Shown here in pieces: positions 34,049 to 42,569 of a stretch of DNA of 61,458 nucleotides. The notes below the pieces were generated by a model, which saw nothing but the letters and a program-made list of their open reading frames with translations, was not told the origin of the DNA and searched no databases. A program made the position numbers and the translations under genes. Source of the stretch: Candidatus Omnitrophota bacterium (GTDB lineage: Bacteria > Omnitrophota > JACPQZ01); NCBI GenBank assembly GCA_016190205.1, contig JACPQZ010000013.1:1-61458 (forward strand). The letters run 5' to 3'. The stretch's first letter is position 1. Every line of letters begins with the position of its first letter.

Positions 34049-34468
34049 CTATTTATCCAGGACGTCAATCCAGCCGGCGACCCAGCCCCCCTCCCCGGAA
34101 AAATAGGCCGCCTCCGCGCGGTCACCCACGGCAAGCGCCGAGACGTCCTCGGCGTACCCGCCCGCCTTCCAGATGATCGTTGCGTAGGGGTCAACGCCCA
34201 GCTCAAGCACCTGGCCTTGTTCGTCCCTGATCTGAACCCTGGAATCCTCAAGGCTTATGGCCACGATCTCGCCCAGGACCGCCTTCTCCTCGTCGTGCTC
34301 CCCCCAGGCAGGAAGGTTCTCCTGAAAGGGTCCTCCCACGGCAGGATGGACACCCAGGAGAATTAAAAGGAGTAGGACCTCAGCGCTCAACCGGGCCCCG
34401 GCCCGCTCTGTAAACTTGCTGCCGGGGCGGGCCGGGGGAACAGGGGAAAATGACGGGTGGTCTTGCAT
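34049..34468 (-). CDS. Exported small beta-domain protein, unknown function
   Basis: 139 residues; an internal hydrophobic segment (about 29-45, VLLLLILLGVHPAVGG) acts as signal or anchor after a long polar N-terminus, so the true start may be later. The mature part has a compact beta pattern (VLGEIVAISLEDSRVQIRDEQGQVLELGVDPYATI, then AVGDRAEAAYF), resembling small OB- or SH3-like periplasmic domains that describe how a metal or cofactor is handled. Family not recognised. The tRNA lies 12 bp downstream. Confidence 0.6.
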   Translation of the reverse strand: MQDHPSFSPVPPARPGSKFTERAGARLSAEVLLLLILLGVHPAVGGPFQENLPAWGEHDEEKAVLGEIVAISLEDSRVQIRDEQGQVLELGVDPYATIIWKAGGYAEDVSALAVGDRAEAAYFSGEGGWVAGWIDVLDK

Positions 34469-34516
34469 CTTATGGTTGCGCGTATTTTACCATATTCCCT
34501 ATCTGCCTAAAAGGTA

Positions 34517-34545
34517 TTGTCATACGTGCAAAAAAGCACTATACT
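34517..34545 (+). promoter_or_regulatory. Sigma70 promoter for the TIGR04073-like gene
   Basis: TTGTCA (34517-34522), 17 bp, TATACT (34540-34545): 5 of 6 at each element with ideal spacing. The spacer holds GTGC-A6-GCAC, a small perfect inverted repeat that could be an operator. Confidence 0.7.
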
Positions 34546-34577
34546 ATGCTCGGCCAGAATTACAGGAGGTAGACTAC

Positions 34578-34913
34578 ATGATGAAGCGAATTGCTGTTCT
34601 GGTTTTTGCCGCGTCACTGATCCTCGCCCCAGTGGCCGCGTTTGCAGGAAGTCCTTGGACCGAAGAGGAGGGTTATCCATCGCGGGCGGCCGGAAAATTC
34701 GGCTTTGGTCTTAAGAACGTCCTTTTGGGTTGGACCGAGATTTTTACCCAGCCATATGATGACGCCAAGGCGGGTGAAAACCCAATCACGAGTTTCGGCA
34801 AGGGTATATTCAACATGATCGGCCAAACCGTTGGCGGCGCCTTGCATTTAGCCACGTTTCCTATAACGGCAGTCGACATTCCGCTGCCGGAAAACGGGAA
34901 TCAACTGCTTTAA
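34578..34913 (+). CDS. TIGR04073-like exosortase system-associated protein
   Basis: 111 residues from ATG at 34578, placed 8 nt after a perfect AGGAGG. Signal peptide about 1-23 ending AAFAGS. The mature part AAGKFGFGLKNVLLGWTEIF, GENPITSFGKGIFNMIGQTVGGALHLATFPI matches the pattern of small exported proteins seen in genomes with exosortase/PEP-CTERM sorting (TIGR04073). It is a single-gene transcript with its own promoter and a strong terminator. Exact role unknown; no exosortase gene is in the window. Confidence 0.72.
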   Translation: MMKRIAVLVFAASLILAPVAAFAGSPWTEEEGYPSRAAGKFGFGLKNVLLGWTEIFTQPYDDAKAGENPITSFGKGIFNMIGQTVGGALHLATFPITAVDIPLPENGNQLL

Positions 34914-34927
34914 GCGCACCGAAAAGT

Positions 34928-36154
34928 CTAAAAAGGCCCCGGTCGGTCCGGGGCCTTTTTTTTGAACGCAGCCTCAAGGACGTTCAACAAAACCGGATCC
35001 CCGGCCACGCACTGCGCCAAGGCCCGGTGGCCTGCAGGATTTAGGTGCCCGTCCCAGGCGTAGAAAAGGGCCTCCGTCTGCCCTGCACGGCGCATCCCCT
35101 CGAAGGAATTGATGAGCGGGATGCCCGACCGTCTTGAAAAGTCCTCGAATAATTCCAAGGCCCCCCGAGCCTCGTACACCTTCCCCTTTTCAAATCCGAA
35201 AGACGTCCTGCCCTCCGACCACTCGTCAGGCCCCACGTTAACGCCGTAGGGGTAGATCCCGATCAACAAGGGAATGCCATGCTCATGCAACAGGTCCCGG
35301 ATCATCAGAATATATTTCTCGCTGACCGCCCAGTACGCCTTAAGAGATTCTGCCGTCCCGCCGTCGCGCAGGAGGAGCAGACGGTCGTTGTCCAGCACGG
35401 CATGGACGGCCTCGCGGCCCTCCTCGCGGGCCTTGAGCCGGGCGATCGCCACCTTGGCCGTCTCACCGGCGAGTTTCGCCCGGAGGTACCCCGCAAGCCC
35501 CAGGATGCGTATTTTCTGAAAGGTGCGGACCCCTTTGGTGTGGATATATTTGGCCAATGCAGACCGGTTCTGGATCCACTCCCAGCGGCTGAAACGCCCG
35601 TACGTGTACTGCGGGTCGCACCTTAAAATCCGGCCGTCCTCATCGAAGATCAGATTCTTTTGATACCAGTAATCGTCCCTTAAATCTCCCCAGTCATACC
35701 ATAAAATAACCGCGTCGGGGTGAAACTCGAGGAAATCGTCCCTCAAAGAAATATAATGAAGGGTGGGAGAATAGCTGGAGACGCCCGCATTGACCACCTC
35801 GACCGGAAACCCCCGCTCGTTGAGATGCTCGCCCGTGAGATACGCAAAGGTCTCTTCGTCCCGCACCGGAAAGCCGAACGTGAACGAATCGCCCAGCATG
35901 AGGACGCGCACCGTATCGCGGGACACAATCGCGGAGGGCTCCTTCCCCCTCAGACCAAAACGGTTGGTGGTGATGTGCACGTCGAACTCTTTCGAGGTGT
36001 AATGATACGTCGTGGAGGGTTTCAACCTATGATGATAGTGGGGGTCTTCGATACCGGCGCTCACTGTCCAGCGCTTGACCCAGAATACCCGGAATCCGGC
36101 CTCCGCAATGAGGAGGGATACGAGGACGGAAAGTGCCGCGAGCACCAGACGCAA
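34928..36154 (-). CDS. SGNH/GDSL-type hydrolase with N-terminal membrane anchor
   Basis: About 408 residues if started at TTG 36154. N-terminal hydrophobic helix (LVLAALSVLVSLLIAEAGF), then the SGNH block I Ser in LMLGDSFTFGF, and the C-terminal DGHLNPAGH with the catalytic Asp and His. Such proteins act as periplasmic or cell-surface acyl-esterases or O-acetyltransferases on polysaccharide. The frame is open further upstream through 20 repeat heptamers and into the DUF5989 gene, so the start is uncertain; no good ribosome site is visible. The C-terminal residues APDRPGPF are encoded by the terminator hairpin. It follows the carbamoyltransferase module. Confidence 0.8.
   Translation of the reverse strand: MRLVLAALSVLVSLLIAEAGFRVFWVKRWTVSAGIEDPHYHHRLKPSTTYHYTSKEFDVHITTNRFGLRGKEPSAIVSRDTVRVLMLGDSFTFGFPVRDEETFAYLTGEHLNERGFPVEVVNAGVSSYSPTLHYISLRDDFLEFHPDAVILWYDWGDLRDDYWYQKNLIFDEDGRILRCDPQYTYGRFSRWEWIQNRSALAKYIHTKGVRTFQKIRILGLAGYLRAKLAGETAKVAIARLKAREEGREAVHAVLDNDRLLLLRDGGTAESLKAYWAVSEKYILMIRDLLHEHGIPLLIGIYPYGVNVGPDEWSEGRTSFGFEKGKVYEARGALELFEDFSRRSGIPLINSFEGMRRAGQTEALFYAWDGHLNPAGHRALAQCVAGDPVLLNVLEAAFKKKAPDRPGPF
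34935..34963 (+). terminator. Bidirectional intrinsic terminator
   Basis: GGCCCCGG (34935-34942) pairs with CCGGGGCC (34948-34955), 5-nt loop, then eight T; the left side has a run of A, so it also works on the minus strand. The convergent SGNH gene's last codons and stop lie in this hairpin. Confidence 0.9.
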
Positions 36155-36159
36155 AAGCC

Positions 36160-36299
36160 GTCGCTCGGGTCTCGGGCCTTGGGTCCCGGGGCTTGGGTCC
36201 CGGGGCTTGGGTCTTGGGGTTCGGCTTTCGATACCCGATACCCTATACCCGATACCCGGACTACGCACCACGCTGTACGCTGTACGCACGACGGAACCT
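36160..36299. repeat. Twenty-unit heptamer-register array
   Basis: The longest array: about 20 consecutive heptamers without register slip, passing smoothly from GGGTCTC/GGGGCTT types to GATACCC types to GCTGTAC types. It occupies the gap between the DUF5989-type gene stop and the SGNH hydrolase, and is free of in-frame stops in the hydrolase frame. Confidence 0.9.
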
Positions 36300-36300
36300 T

Positions 36301-36480
36301 TTAAAAAAGCGTGTAAATGAACGGGGCGAGCGGAGAGGTCTGGGCGAAGATGAGGATGAGACCGAATAAAAGGAGCACAGCCACCATGGGGATTAGCCAC
36401 CAGAGGCGCTGCCTCCATAGAAAATAAAAGAGCTCACCCACGACCGAGAAACGATTCGAGAGGCGCCTCGCCCACTTCAT
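36301..36480 (-). CDS. DUF5989-like small membrane protein
   Basis: 59 residues from ATG at 36480 (ATGA overlap with the carbamoyltransferase). Amphipathic N-terminus (MKWARRLSNRFSVVGELFYFLW) and one transmembrane helix (LWWLIPMVAVLLLFGLILIF), ending AQTSPLAPFIYTLF. This matches a family of tiny proteins that accompany carbamoyltransferases and SGNH hydrolases in many genomes, including the saxitoxin cluster neighbourhood. Probably anchors or guides the modifying enzyme at the membrane. Confidence 0.75.
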   Translation of the reverse strand: MKWARRLSNRFSVVGELFYFLWRQRLWWLIPMVAVLLLFGLILIFAQTSPLAPFIYTLF

Positions 36481-38273
36481 GCCAGACCCCCGCTGGTGGA
36501 TTTGCAAATCATCTCTTCTCCCATCACCACCACGTCCATGTCACTGCGTGAAAACGTCGAGAGGGCGTCGTCGGGGCTGTTGACGATCGGCTCCCCCTTC
36601 AAATTGAACGAGGTGTTTAAAACCGCCGGGACGCCCGTCCGGTCTTCAAACGCACGGATCAGCTCATAATAAAGCGGATTGGCCTTTTTTTCAACCATCT
36701 GCGCGCGGCCCGTTCCATCTACATGCGTGACGGCCGGAATGCGTGCGCGCATGTTCGGACGTATCGGGCTCACCATGAGCATAAACCGCGCCGGATCCAG
36801 GGGCCGGTCGGGAGGGTGCTCAATCACATCCCGGATGCCCCGGTCCAATATGGAGGGGGCGAAGGGGCGGAACGGCTCCCTGAACTTGATCTTCCGGTTG
36901 ACTACCTCCTTCATGCGGGCTGCGCGGGGATCGGCCAGGATGCTCCGGTTGCCCAGGGCGCGGGGGCCCCACTCGGCCCGGCCCTGATACCAGCCTACCA
37001 CCTGGCCCTCCGTCAGACGCCGGGCGGCCTCTTGGACCAGCGCGCGTTCATCCGAAAAAGTCTTCGGCTGAAATCCACGCCTTTGGACCGCATCCCGGAT
37101 GGAGGCCCCGTCGAAGGACTTTCCCCAATAGGCGTGCTCCATCACAAACCGGCGCGGTTTTTGCAATAGGACGTGATACGCGTAAAGCGCGGCGCCCAAT
37201 GCCCCGCCGGAGTCCCCCGCCGCCGGCTGAATGAAAATGTGCCGAAAGGGCGTCTCCCTTAAAACCCGGCCGTTCGCCACGCTGTTATAGCCGATGCCGC
37301 CCGCGATGCACAGGCGGTCGAGACCTGTTCGCGCATGGAGTTCACGGGCCAGTCCTAAGATCACCTCTTCGGTCACGAGCTGGACGCTGGCCGCCACATC
37401 CGCATAGTGCCGGCCCTCGCCATCTAAGGCGTCCTGCCAAACCTGCCCTTCTCCCCGCGTGAGCACGAAAGGGATGTCCGGATTTCGGGGCTTTCCAAAC
37501 AATCTCTCGAACCGGGACGAAAAGGACCGGCGCGATGAATAATGGAAACTGAAGTAATCCATGTTGAGCCGGAAACTTCCTCTGCCTGCAGGCTGGATCA
37601 CTTTCCAGACCTTGTCCGCGTAGCGGGGGGTCCCATAAGGGGCCATACCCATCACCTTGTATTCGCCCTCATTGACCTCAAAACCCAAGAAGGCGGTAAA
37701 GGCCGAGTACATGAGACCGAGGGAATGGGGAAAGCGCTGTTCGCAAAAAGAACGGATCTCATTCTTCCCCTTCCCGTCCCATGAGGCCCGGCCGACCCCC
37801 AGGGTGGTGGACGCCCATTCCCCCACCCCGTCGAGCGTCAAGATGGCGGATTCCGAATAAGGCGACGAAAAGAATGCGCTTGCGGCGTGCGAGAGGTGAT
37901 GCTCGGAGAAAAGGATGCGCGCGGAGTCTACATCGAGGAGATCCTGGATCTGGGATTTGAGCCACAGCCGGCTCCCCAGCCAGCGGGACATGGCCCTGCG
38001 GAACTGATTAAACGACCGGGGAAACGTCTGGAGGGAGGTGAGGAGGATGCGCTCAAACTTTAAAAGAGGCTTCTCATAGAATACGACGTAATCCAGATCC
38101 CGCGACGTAATCCCCGCCTGGTCCAGGCAAAATTGGATGGCCAGGCGCGGAAACTCCGAATCGTGTTTCTTGCGGGAAAAACGCTCTTCCTCGGCGGCCG
38201 CGATGAGCTCGCCATCCTGGATAAACGCTGCGGCCGCGTCGTGGTAATAACAGGAGATGCCCAGAATGCGCAT
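36477..38273 (-). CDS. NodU/CmcH-family carbamoyltransferase
   Basis: 598 residues from ATG at 38273, with AGGG nearby and eight bases after the preceding stop. N-terminal Kae1-like domain: MRILGISCYYHDAAAAFIQDG, EERFSRKKHD, FSEHHLSHAASAF with metal-binding His pair, TLDGVGEW. C-terminal YrdC-like domain with GRAEWGPRALGNRSILADPR and TSFNLKGEPIV. It makes carbamoyl-AMP from carbamoyl phosphate and ATP, then transfers the carbamoyl group to a hydroxyl, typically on a sugar or natural product. Flanked by two tiny membrane proteins and an SGNH hydrolase, so the acceptor is probably a surface glycan. Confidence 0.92.
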   Translation of the reverse strand: MRILGISCYYHDAAAAFIQDGELIAAAEEERFSRKKHDSEFPRLAIQFCLDQAGITSRDLDYVVFYEKPLLKFERILLTSLQTFPRSFNQFRRAMSRWLGSRLWLKSQIQDLLDVDSARILFSEHHLSHAASAFFSSPYSESAILTLDGVGEWASTTLGVGRASWDGKGKNEIRSFCEQRFPHSLGLMYSAFTAFLGFEVNEGEYKVMGMAPYGTPRYADKVWKVIQPAGRGSFRLNMDYFSFHYSSRRSFSSRFERLFGKPRNPDIPFVLTRGEGQVWQDALDGEGRHYADVAASVQLVTEEVILGLARELHARTGLDRLCIAGGIGYNSVANGRVLRETPFRHIFIQPAAGDSGGALGAALYAYHVLLQKPRRFVMEHAYWGKSFDGASIRDAVQRRGFQPKTFSDERALVQEAARRLTEGQVVGWYQGRAEWGPRALGNRSILADPRAARMKEVVNRKIKFREPFRPFAPSILDRGIRDVIEHPPDRPLDPARFMLMVSPIRPNMRARIPAVTHVDGTGRAQMVEKKANPLYYELIRAFEDRTGVPAVLNTSFNLKGEPIVNSPDDALSTFSRSDMDVVVMGEEMICKSTSGGLA

Positions 38274-38280
38274 CGGTACC

Positions 38281-38508
38281 CTAAAACTGGGCACGCGCCC
38301 ACTTCCAGAGGTCGGGCGCATCGGTTTTCGTATGCCAGAGTGAACCGCCCTGCGTGCGCAGATCGAGCGAATCCCGAAACAGGGCTTGAATGAAGACGGC
38401 AGGAAGAAGGACAACGAAATAAAGGATGGAGAATATGATCCAGCCCTGGACGCGCCCAATCCCCGCAGCCAGGATACGTAAGAAACCCAGAACGCGCCGC
38501 CAGACCAC
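38281..38508 (-). CDS. SxtJ-like small membrane protein
   Basis: 75 residues from GTG at 38508, directly after the peroxiredoxin-side stop codon boundary. Two hydrophobic stretches (about 7-17 and 23-45) then DSLDLRTQGGSLWHTKTDAPDLWKWARAQF. The ending with a Trp and a D-W-A-R pattern resembles the SxtJ family linked to carbamoyltransferases. It precedes the carbamoyltransferase by 7 nt. Role unknown; likely a membrane scaffold for the enzyme. Confidence 0.65.
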   Translation of the reverse strand: MVWRRVLGFLRILAAGIGRVQGWIIFSILYFVVLLPAVFIQALFRDSLDLRTQGGSLWHTKTDAPDLWKWARAQF

Positions 38509-39150
38509 TTATTTCTTATTCGGTTGAGGCGTGACCCTTAAGTATGGCTTGAGGGCCTTATAGCCTCTTGGAAAGAGCTTTTTGATCTCTTGCTCATCCG
38601 TCAGGCTCGGGACGATGATGACATCCTCCCCGTTCTTCCAGTTGACCGGAGTAGCCACCTTGTAGTTATCGGTCAGCTGCAGCGAATCAATCACCCGCAA
38701 GATCTCTACGAAGTTGCGTCCGGTGCTTGCGGGATAGGTAATGATGAGGCGCACCGTGTTTTTCCCGTCGATCACGAAGACGGACCGCACCGTAAAGGTG
38801 TCGCTCGCGTTGGGGTGGATCATGTCGTAAAGCTGCGACACCCTCCGGTCCGGATCACCAATTAAAGGAAAATTCAGGGTCTGGCCCTGGGTCTCCTGGA
38901 TGTCTTGGGCCCAGCCCTGGTGATCCTTCACTGCGTCGACGCTTAAACCGATGACCTTGCAACTGCGCTGGTCGAACTGCGCCTTGAGCCGCGCCACCTC
39001 GCCCAGCTCGGTCGTGCACACGGGGGTGAAATCCCTGGGATGAGAGAAAAGGACGGTCCAGTTTGAACCCTTCCATTGGTAAAAATCGATTTTTCCCTGC
39101 GTGGTTTCTGCCTGAAAGTTGGGAGCTTTATCTCCGATACGAATAGCCAT
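38509..39150 (-). CDS. 1-Cys peroxiredoxin (Prx6 type)
   Basis: 213 residues, ATG behind a perfect AGGAGG. The peroxidatic cysteine is Cys45 in DFTPVCTTELG; the C-terminal half carries the arm found in Prx6/AhpC2-type enzymes and lacks the resolving cysteine of 2-Cys types (a Cys at about 64, in QRSCKVIGL, is the only other one early on). Reduces hydrogen peroxide and organic peroxides in the cytoplasm. It stands upstream of the carbamoyltransferase module with no gap, so may be co-transcribed. Confidence 0.93.
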   Translation of the reverse strand: MAIRIGDKAPNFQAETTQGKIDFYQWKGSNWTVLFSHPRDFTPVCTTELGEVARLKAQFDQRSCKVIGLSVDAVKDHQGWAQDIQETQGQTLNFPLIGDPDRRVSQLYDMIHPNASDTFTVRSVFVIDGKNTVRLIITYPASTGRNFVEILRVIDSLQLTDNYKVATPVNWKNGEDVIIVPSLTDEQEIKKLFPRGYKALKPYLRVTPQPNKK

Positions 39151-39297
39151 ATTACCTCCTTCTATGATCTCTTGTATACTGCCAGTTGGCCTAGCGGTGG
39201 GGTTAGTTTTTATTTTATCATACCTGATACTGCACGGCTATGTGTACCGCGCCAGCCGTCGTAACTCGTGTGAATAAAATAGGTTCTAGCCCGGCAA

Positions 39298-39375
39298 TGG
39301 GGACAGAGCCACTCCCTCTAACTCTTTATTTGATAATCGGTTAGAAGAGAGTAACTCCAAAGGTCGCTGTCCCCC
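39298..39375. repeat. Imperfect inverted-repeat element
   Basis: Outer arms GGGGACAG and CTGTCCCC, inner arms CTCTAAC and GTTAG-AAGAG, about 78 bp in all, in the 235-bp gap before the peroxiredoxin gene. Could be a terminator for the gene at 39386 or a MITE-like relic; no target-site duplication was recognised. Confidence 0.4.
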
Positions 39376-39385
39376 TTCAGGATAC

Positions 39386-42043
39386 TCAGAGGGGATTTAG
39401 TTCGATATCTTGAGTCTGAAAACTGTTTGACCTAAAATCAAACCCGGGACTCACCGCCGGGTTGTACCCCCCTACTTCTACATAAACGGAATACGTCAGC
39501 CAGCCGATTCGCCCGCCGCTCGATTCGCGGAACGCGACGACGTCCTCAAACAAATAATTTCCGTTTGATAGAGTCAGCGTTGTTTGAGCGACATGACTTC
39601 CCCCCTGATCCAACAGCGAGACGGTCAGCCCTCCCAGGGCGGCACCGGTCCTGGTGTCCGTCGCCTGACCCTGGACGAGGCCAACCGCCAAGAGCGATGC
39701 ATCAAAATAAAAGGTGAGATCACCCTCCATTTCAAAGGCCGGACTGACTTCCATACGAAACCCCGGATGGTCTATTCGGATAGAGTACGCCGCCGGGCGA
39801 ACCTGTCCATCCGTTGAGATCTCCGAAACCGGAACGCCGTCAAATCGGTAAAACCCATACCGATCTGTCTGCGTCGTTTGGTATAAATCGGCGGGATCGC
39901 CGATACGCCAGAGTTCCACCGTTACCCACTGGAGCGGCTTTTTCGCACGGACATAGTTCGTCACAAACCCTTGAACGGATCCATAGGACATTGGGCCTGG
40001 GGATTCCAGTGCCAAAAATCCAACCGCCTCCATGTCATGACCCACTTCGGCATCCAGAGACGTTTCTTCTTCAAGCATGAGCTGCACGGACTGGGCGGTG
40101 TTTTCTCTACGCCGCAGGCTGACCGGGTCGCTTCCTCGTGCGCTCTGAAGATCGGCAATCACGGCAGGGGGGTCGTCAAACATAGGAAGATAGTGTACGG
40201 TACTCCAATTTGACTCATCGTAAGGGTTCCCGCTGTGCCTAGCCAGGATACTCCTCGCATCGATCGTCACGTTACCCACCGTGTCGCTGATCGGATTGAG
40301 CGCGACATAACCCACAGTCTCCTTAGTATGCATTCCCCCATGGGGACTGGCCTCCTCTTCTTGCAGTCGCACACTGAAACCCCCTAATACGTTGGTCGGA
40401 TGATTCGCATTCCGTGTAACGACGGGGTCCAGCCCCCGGGCGGTCTGGCATTGCGTAAAGAGAACAGGTATCACAGGCCAGGGATCACCCCTCAGAAAGA
40501 CGCCCTGATAAAGATGTGATGTCCATCGATGCGTGATGTTAGGAATCAAACCTGCCTCGATCTCAAACCCGGGCCGGACCGGATACCGTCCTTCCGGGAG
40601 AACCACATAATGTACATTCTCCTCCTTGTGCCACGTGTCCAGATAAGACCACTCCTCAATGCGGAGATCAAAACCGTACGGGGTGACGTTCCGTATTCGG
40701 ATGTGCGACGGATCTTTTCCAAAACGGCTGGGCGCCTTCGCGATGACAACCGGCGGAGCATTGCGGTATCGCTCGGGCCAACGGAAGCTGACACCCATCC
40801 ACTCATGCGTCAGCCGAAAGATTTTGCCGAACTCACCGATGAAGAGCAGATCGTGAGTCACTTGAGTCGCCGGAGGGACCGAGGTCCGGGCTTCAGCGGT
40901 GTTGCCATAAGCCCCTTGGTTGATACGGCCTCCATTGCTTTGGGGTTCCAAGGAGAAATCATCTTCAGGGTCTCCCGCGTCAATCGAGGGCGAACTATGG
41001 CGAAGGTGATAATCGCCGCCCTCTCGATCGATAAAGAGCGGGTCGGCATTGATATTTCCCCCTTCCAGATTTACTTCCGGTGTCCCATCGTACGCGTTCA
41101 CACGAATTCCTACGTTGTTATACGTAAACCGATCGTAGTCGATCCTTCCTCCGATAAAGATATTCGACGAAAGGTCCTCCTCTCTAAAGCCAAAGCGATT
41201 GTCCTCCGCCACATTGCCGCGAATAATATTATTTTTAATGACCAGGCCCGTCCAAGGAAGAAACACATCTTCAGCGTGAATACCTGCGCCAACGGAAGAC
41301 CAACTGCTTTGCGTGTTATCCACAATCGTATTATTGATGATCGATAGCGGTACCTCGCGTGCGGCCCGATGACCATCACTTCTTATGGTAATTCCCCCGC
41401 CGCCAAAAGAGGCAAAATTCTTTGAAATGACATTGTTTTGGATGATGCCCTGAAGGAGTTCATTTCCATCTGCTAAAATGCCGCCGCCCGAACCCCCGTT
41501 ATGGTTTCTCGATATGTAATTTCCTTGAACGACAAATTGCTTGACGCCGTTTGCTATGTAAACACCCGACCAATTGTTGTCGACAATCGTATTATGGGTA
41601 ATCACGAGCTCATCCACAGCACGAGCCGCCACGCCGCCGAAACCGCGGAAGACATCGTAGTTGTATCCGCCCCGGGTAATCGTAAACCCGTCGATCATAA
41701 CCCGCCCGTCCACATACTCCGCAAGGACCGTGGCCCCCAGCGCGATGTGTGTCCCCCGAATTTCAGTGACTTTGCTTCCGGCATCACTTAGGAGCGATAG
41801 GGGTTTTCGTATCACCACATGCTCTGAATAGACCCCTGTCCTGCCGGGTGCCACATGCACCACGCCCCCCTCAAGCACGTGGTCCACCCCCGCTTGAACC
41901 TGATCGAAATGCGTGACGCCCCAGCCGGATATTCCTACGTCAAAGTTGCTGTCAACCCAGACCTCCGAGGCGGCTGCCTCCAATGCAGCGCTAGTTGAAA
42001 AAAAGGCGGTTCCTAAAACGATCAAAAGTGGGATTGTTTTCAT
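39386..42043 (-). CDS. Secreted beta-helix protein with two duplicated modules and carboxypeptidase-like domains
   Basis: 885 residues from ATG at 42043 (GGAG 5-6 nt upstream). Signal peptide about 1-24. Residues about 35-385 are a right-handed parallel beta-helix with many NTI/NN turns (HNTIVDNNWSGVYI, QNNVISKNFASFGGGG). Residues about 390-660 hold two related modules that carry ARGxDPV and an E-E-E/E-E-T stretch, function unknown. Residues about 665-885 hold two carboxypeptidase regulatory-like (beta-sandwich) domains (GFVTNY...GFYRFDGV; GQATDTRTG...GNYLFEDV). It probably binds or cleaves polysaccharide outside the cell. No sorting signal seen. Confidence 0.82.
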   Translation of the reverse strand: MKTIPLLIVLGTAFFSTSAALEAAASEVWVDSNFDVGISGWGVTHFDQVQAGVDHVLEGGVVHVAPGRTGVYSEHVVIRKPLSLLSDAGSKVTEIRGTHIALGATVLAEYVDGRVMIDGFTITRGGYNYDVFRGFGGVAARAVDELVITHNTIVDNNWSGVYIANGVKQFVVQGNYISRNHNGGSGGGILADGNELLQGIIQNNVISKNFASFGGGGITIRSDGHRAAREVPLSIINNTIVDNTQSSWSSVGAGIHAEDVFLPWTGLVIKNNIIRGNVAEDNRFGFREEDLSSNIFIGGRIDYDRFTYNNVGIRVNAYDGTPEVNLEGGNINADPLFIDREGGDYHLRHSSPSIDAGDPEDDFSLEPQSNGGRINQGAYGNTAEARTSVPPATQVTHDLLFIGEFGKIFRLTHEWMGVSFRWPERYRNAPPVVIAKAPSRFGKDPSHIRIRNVTPYGFDLRIEEWSYLDTWHKEENVHYVVLPEGRYPVRPGFEIEAGLIPNITHRWTSHLYQGVFLRGDPWPVIPVLFTQCQTARGLDPVVTRNANHPTNVLGGFSVRLQEEEASPHGGMHTKETVGYVALNPISDTVGNVTIDARSILARHSGNPYDESNWSTVHYLPMFDDPPAVIADLQSARGSDPVSLRRRENTAQSVQLMLEEETSLDAEVGHDMEAVGFLALESPGPMSYGSVQGFVTNYVRAKKPLQWVTVELWRIGDPADLYQTTQTDRYGFYRFDGVPVSEISTDGQVRPAAYSIRIDHPGFRMEVSPAFEMEGDLTFYFDASLLAVGLVQGQATDTRTGAALGGLTVSLLDQGGSHVAQTTLTLSNGNYLFEDVVAFRESSGGRIGWLTYSVYVEVGGYNPAVSPGFDFRSNSFQTQDIELNPL

Positions 42044-42110
42044 GGCATCTCCAGCGCTTCTAGACAATATTTGACATTTTTTAACTCTTTAAACTTTTAA
42101 ATAACAAGGC

Positions 42111-42148
42111 AAAAAAAGAGTGGCAACCACTTTGGGGCGGTTGTCACT
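42111..42148 (-). terminator. Intrinsic terminator after the CoA-binding gene
   Basis: 10-bp stem with one G-U pair (42119-42128 with 42139-42148), 10-nt loop, then seven T on the minus strand. It separates the TlpA/CoA-binding unit from the beta-helix gene. Confidence 0.85.
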
Positions 42149-42209
42149 ATCTTCGAAAGAATAGCACAGAAATTTTAATTAAGCAACGGATCTAACAATA
42201 AAATCACTT

Positions 42210-42569
42210 TTAGAATTGGTCGGTCTTGAGCAGTGTCAGAGTGCACGCCCGCACGGTCGTGATCCCGCGCGCCCTGGCCTTGGCCTCAAGCTCGGGATTC
42301 TCCGCTCCCGGATTAAAAATGATGCGTCGGGGGCTTGTCCCCAGGATCTCTTCACCGAGCCGGCTGGACACTTGCGGGGAAACATAGAGCGTGACGGTGT
42401 CAACCGGTTCGGGGATCTCTCGAATAGAGGCGTAAACCTTATCGCCCTCAATCGTGCGTAGGGCGGGATGCACCGCAAATGCCCGGTGCCCGGCCTCCTT
42501 GAGAAATCGAAGGGCGAGATAGGAATATTTTTCAGGGCGATTCGACGCCCCGATCACAGCGACGTTCAT
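42210..42569 (-). CDS. CoA-binding domain protein
   Basis: 119 residues from ATG at 42569 (ATGA overlap with the TlpA-like gene). MNVAVIGASNRPEKYSYLALRFL is the Rossmann start of CoA_binding_2 proteins, followed by AVHPALRTIEGDKVYASIREIP and IIFNPGAENPELEAKAR. Small stand-alone members bind CoA; their role in cells is not well defined. Pairing with a thioredoxin-like protein suggests a redox context. Confidence 0.85.
   Translation of the reverse strand: MNVAVIGASNRPEKYSYLALRFLKEAGHRAFAVHPALRTIEGDKVYASIREIPEPVDTVTLYVSPQVSSRLGEEILGTSPRRIIFNPGAENPELEAKARARGITTVRACTLTLLKTDQF

Noticed and set aside
34578-34913. Exosortase/PEP-CTERM system in the window
   Set aside because: Only a TIGR04073-like protein is seen; no exosortase and no PEP-CTERM tail in the exported proteins.
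36154-36418. N-terminal extension of the SGNH hydrolase through the array and the DUF5989 gene
   Set aside because: It would overlap a conserved small gene by over 100 nt and be repeat-encoded; a start just before the membrane helix is simpler.
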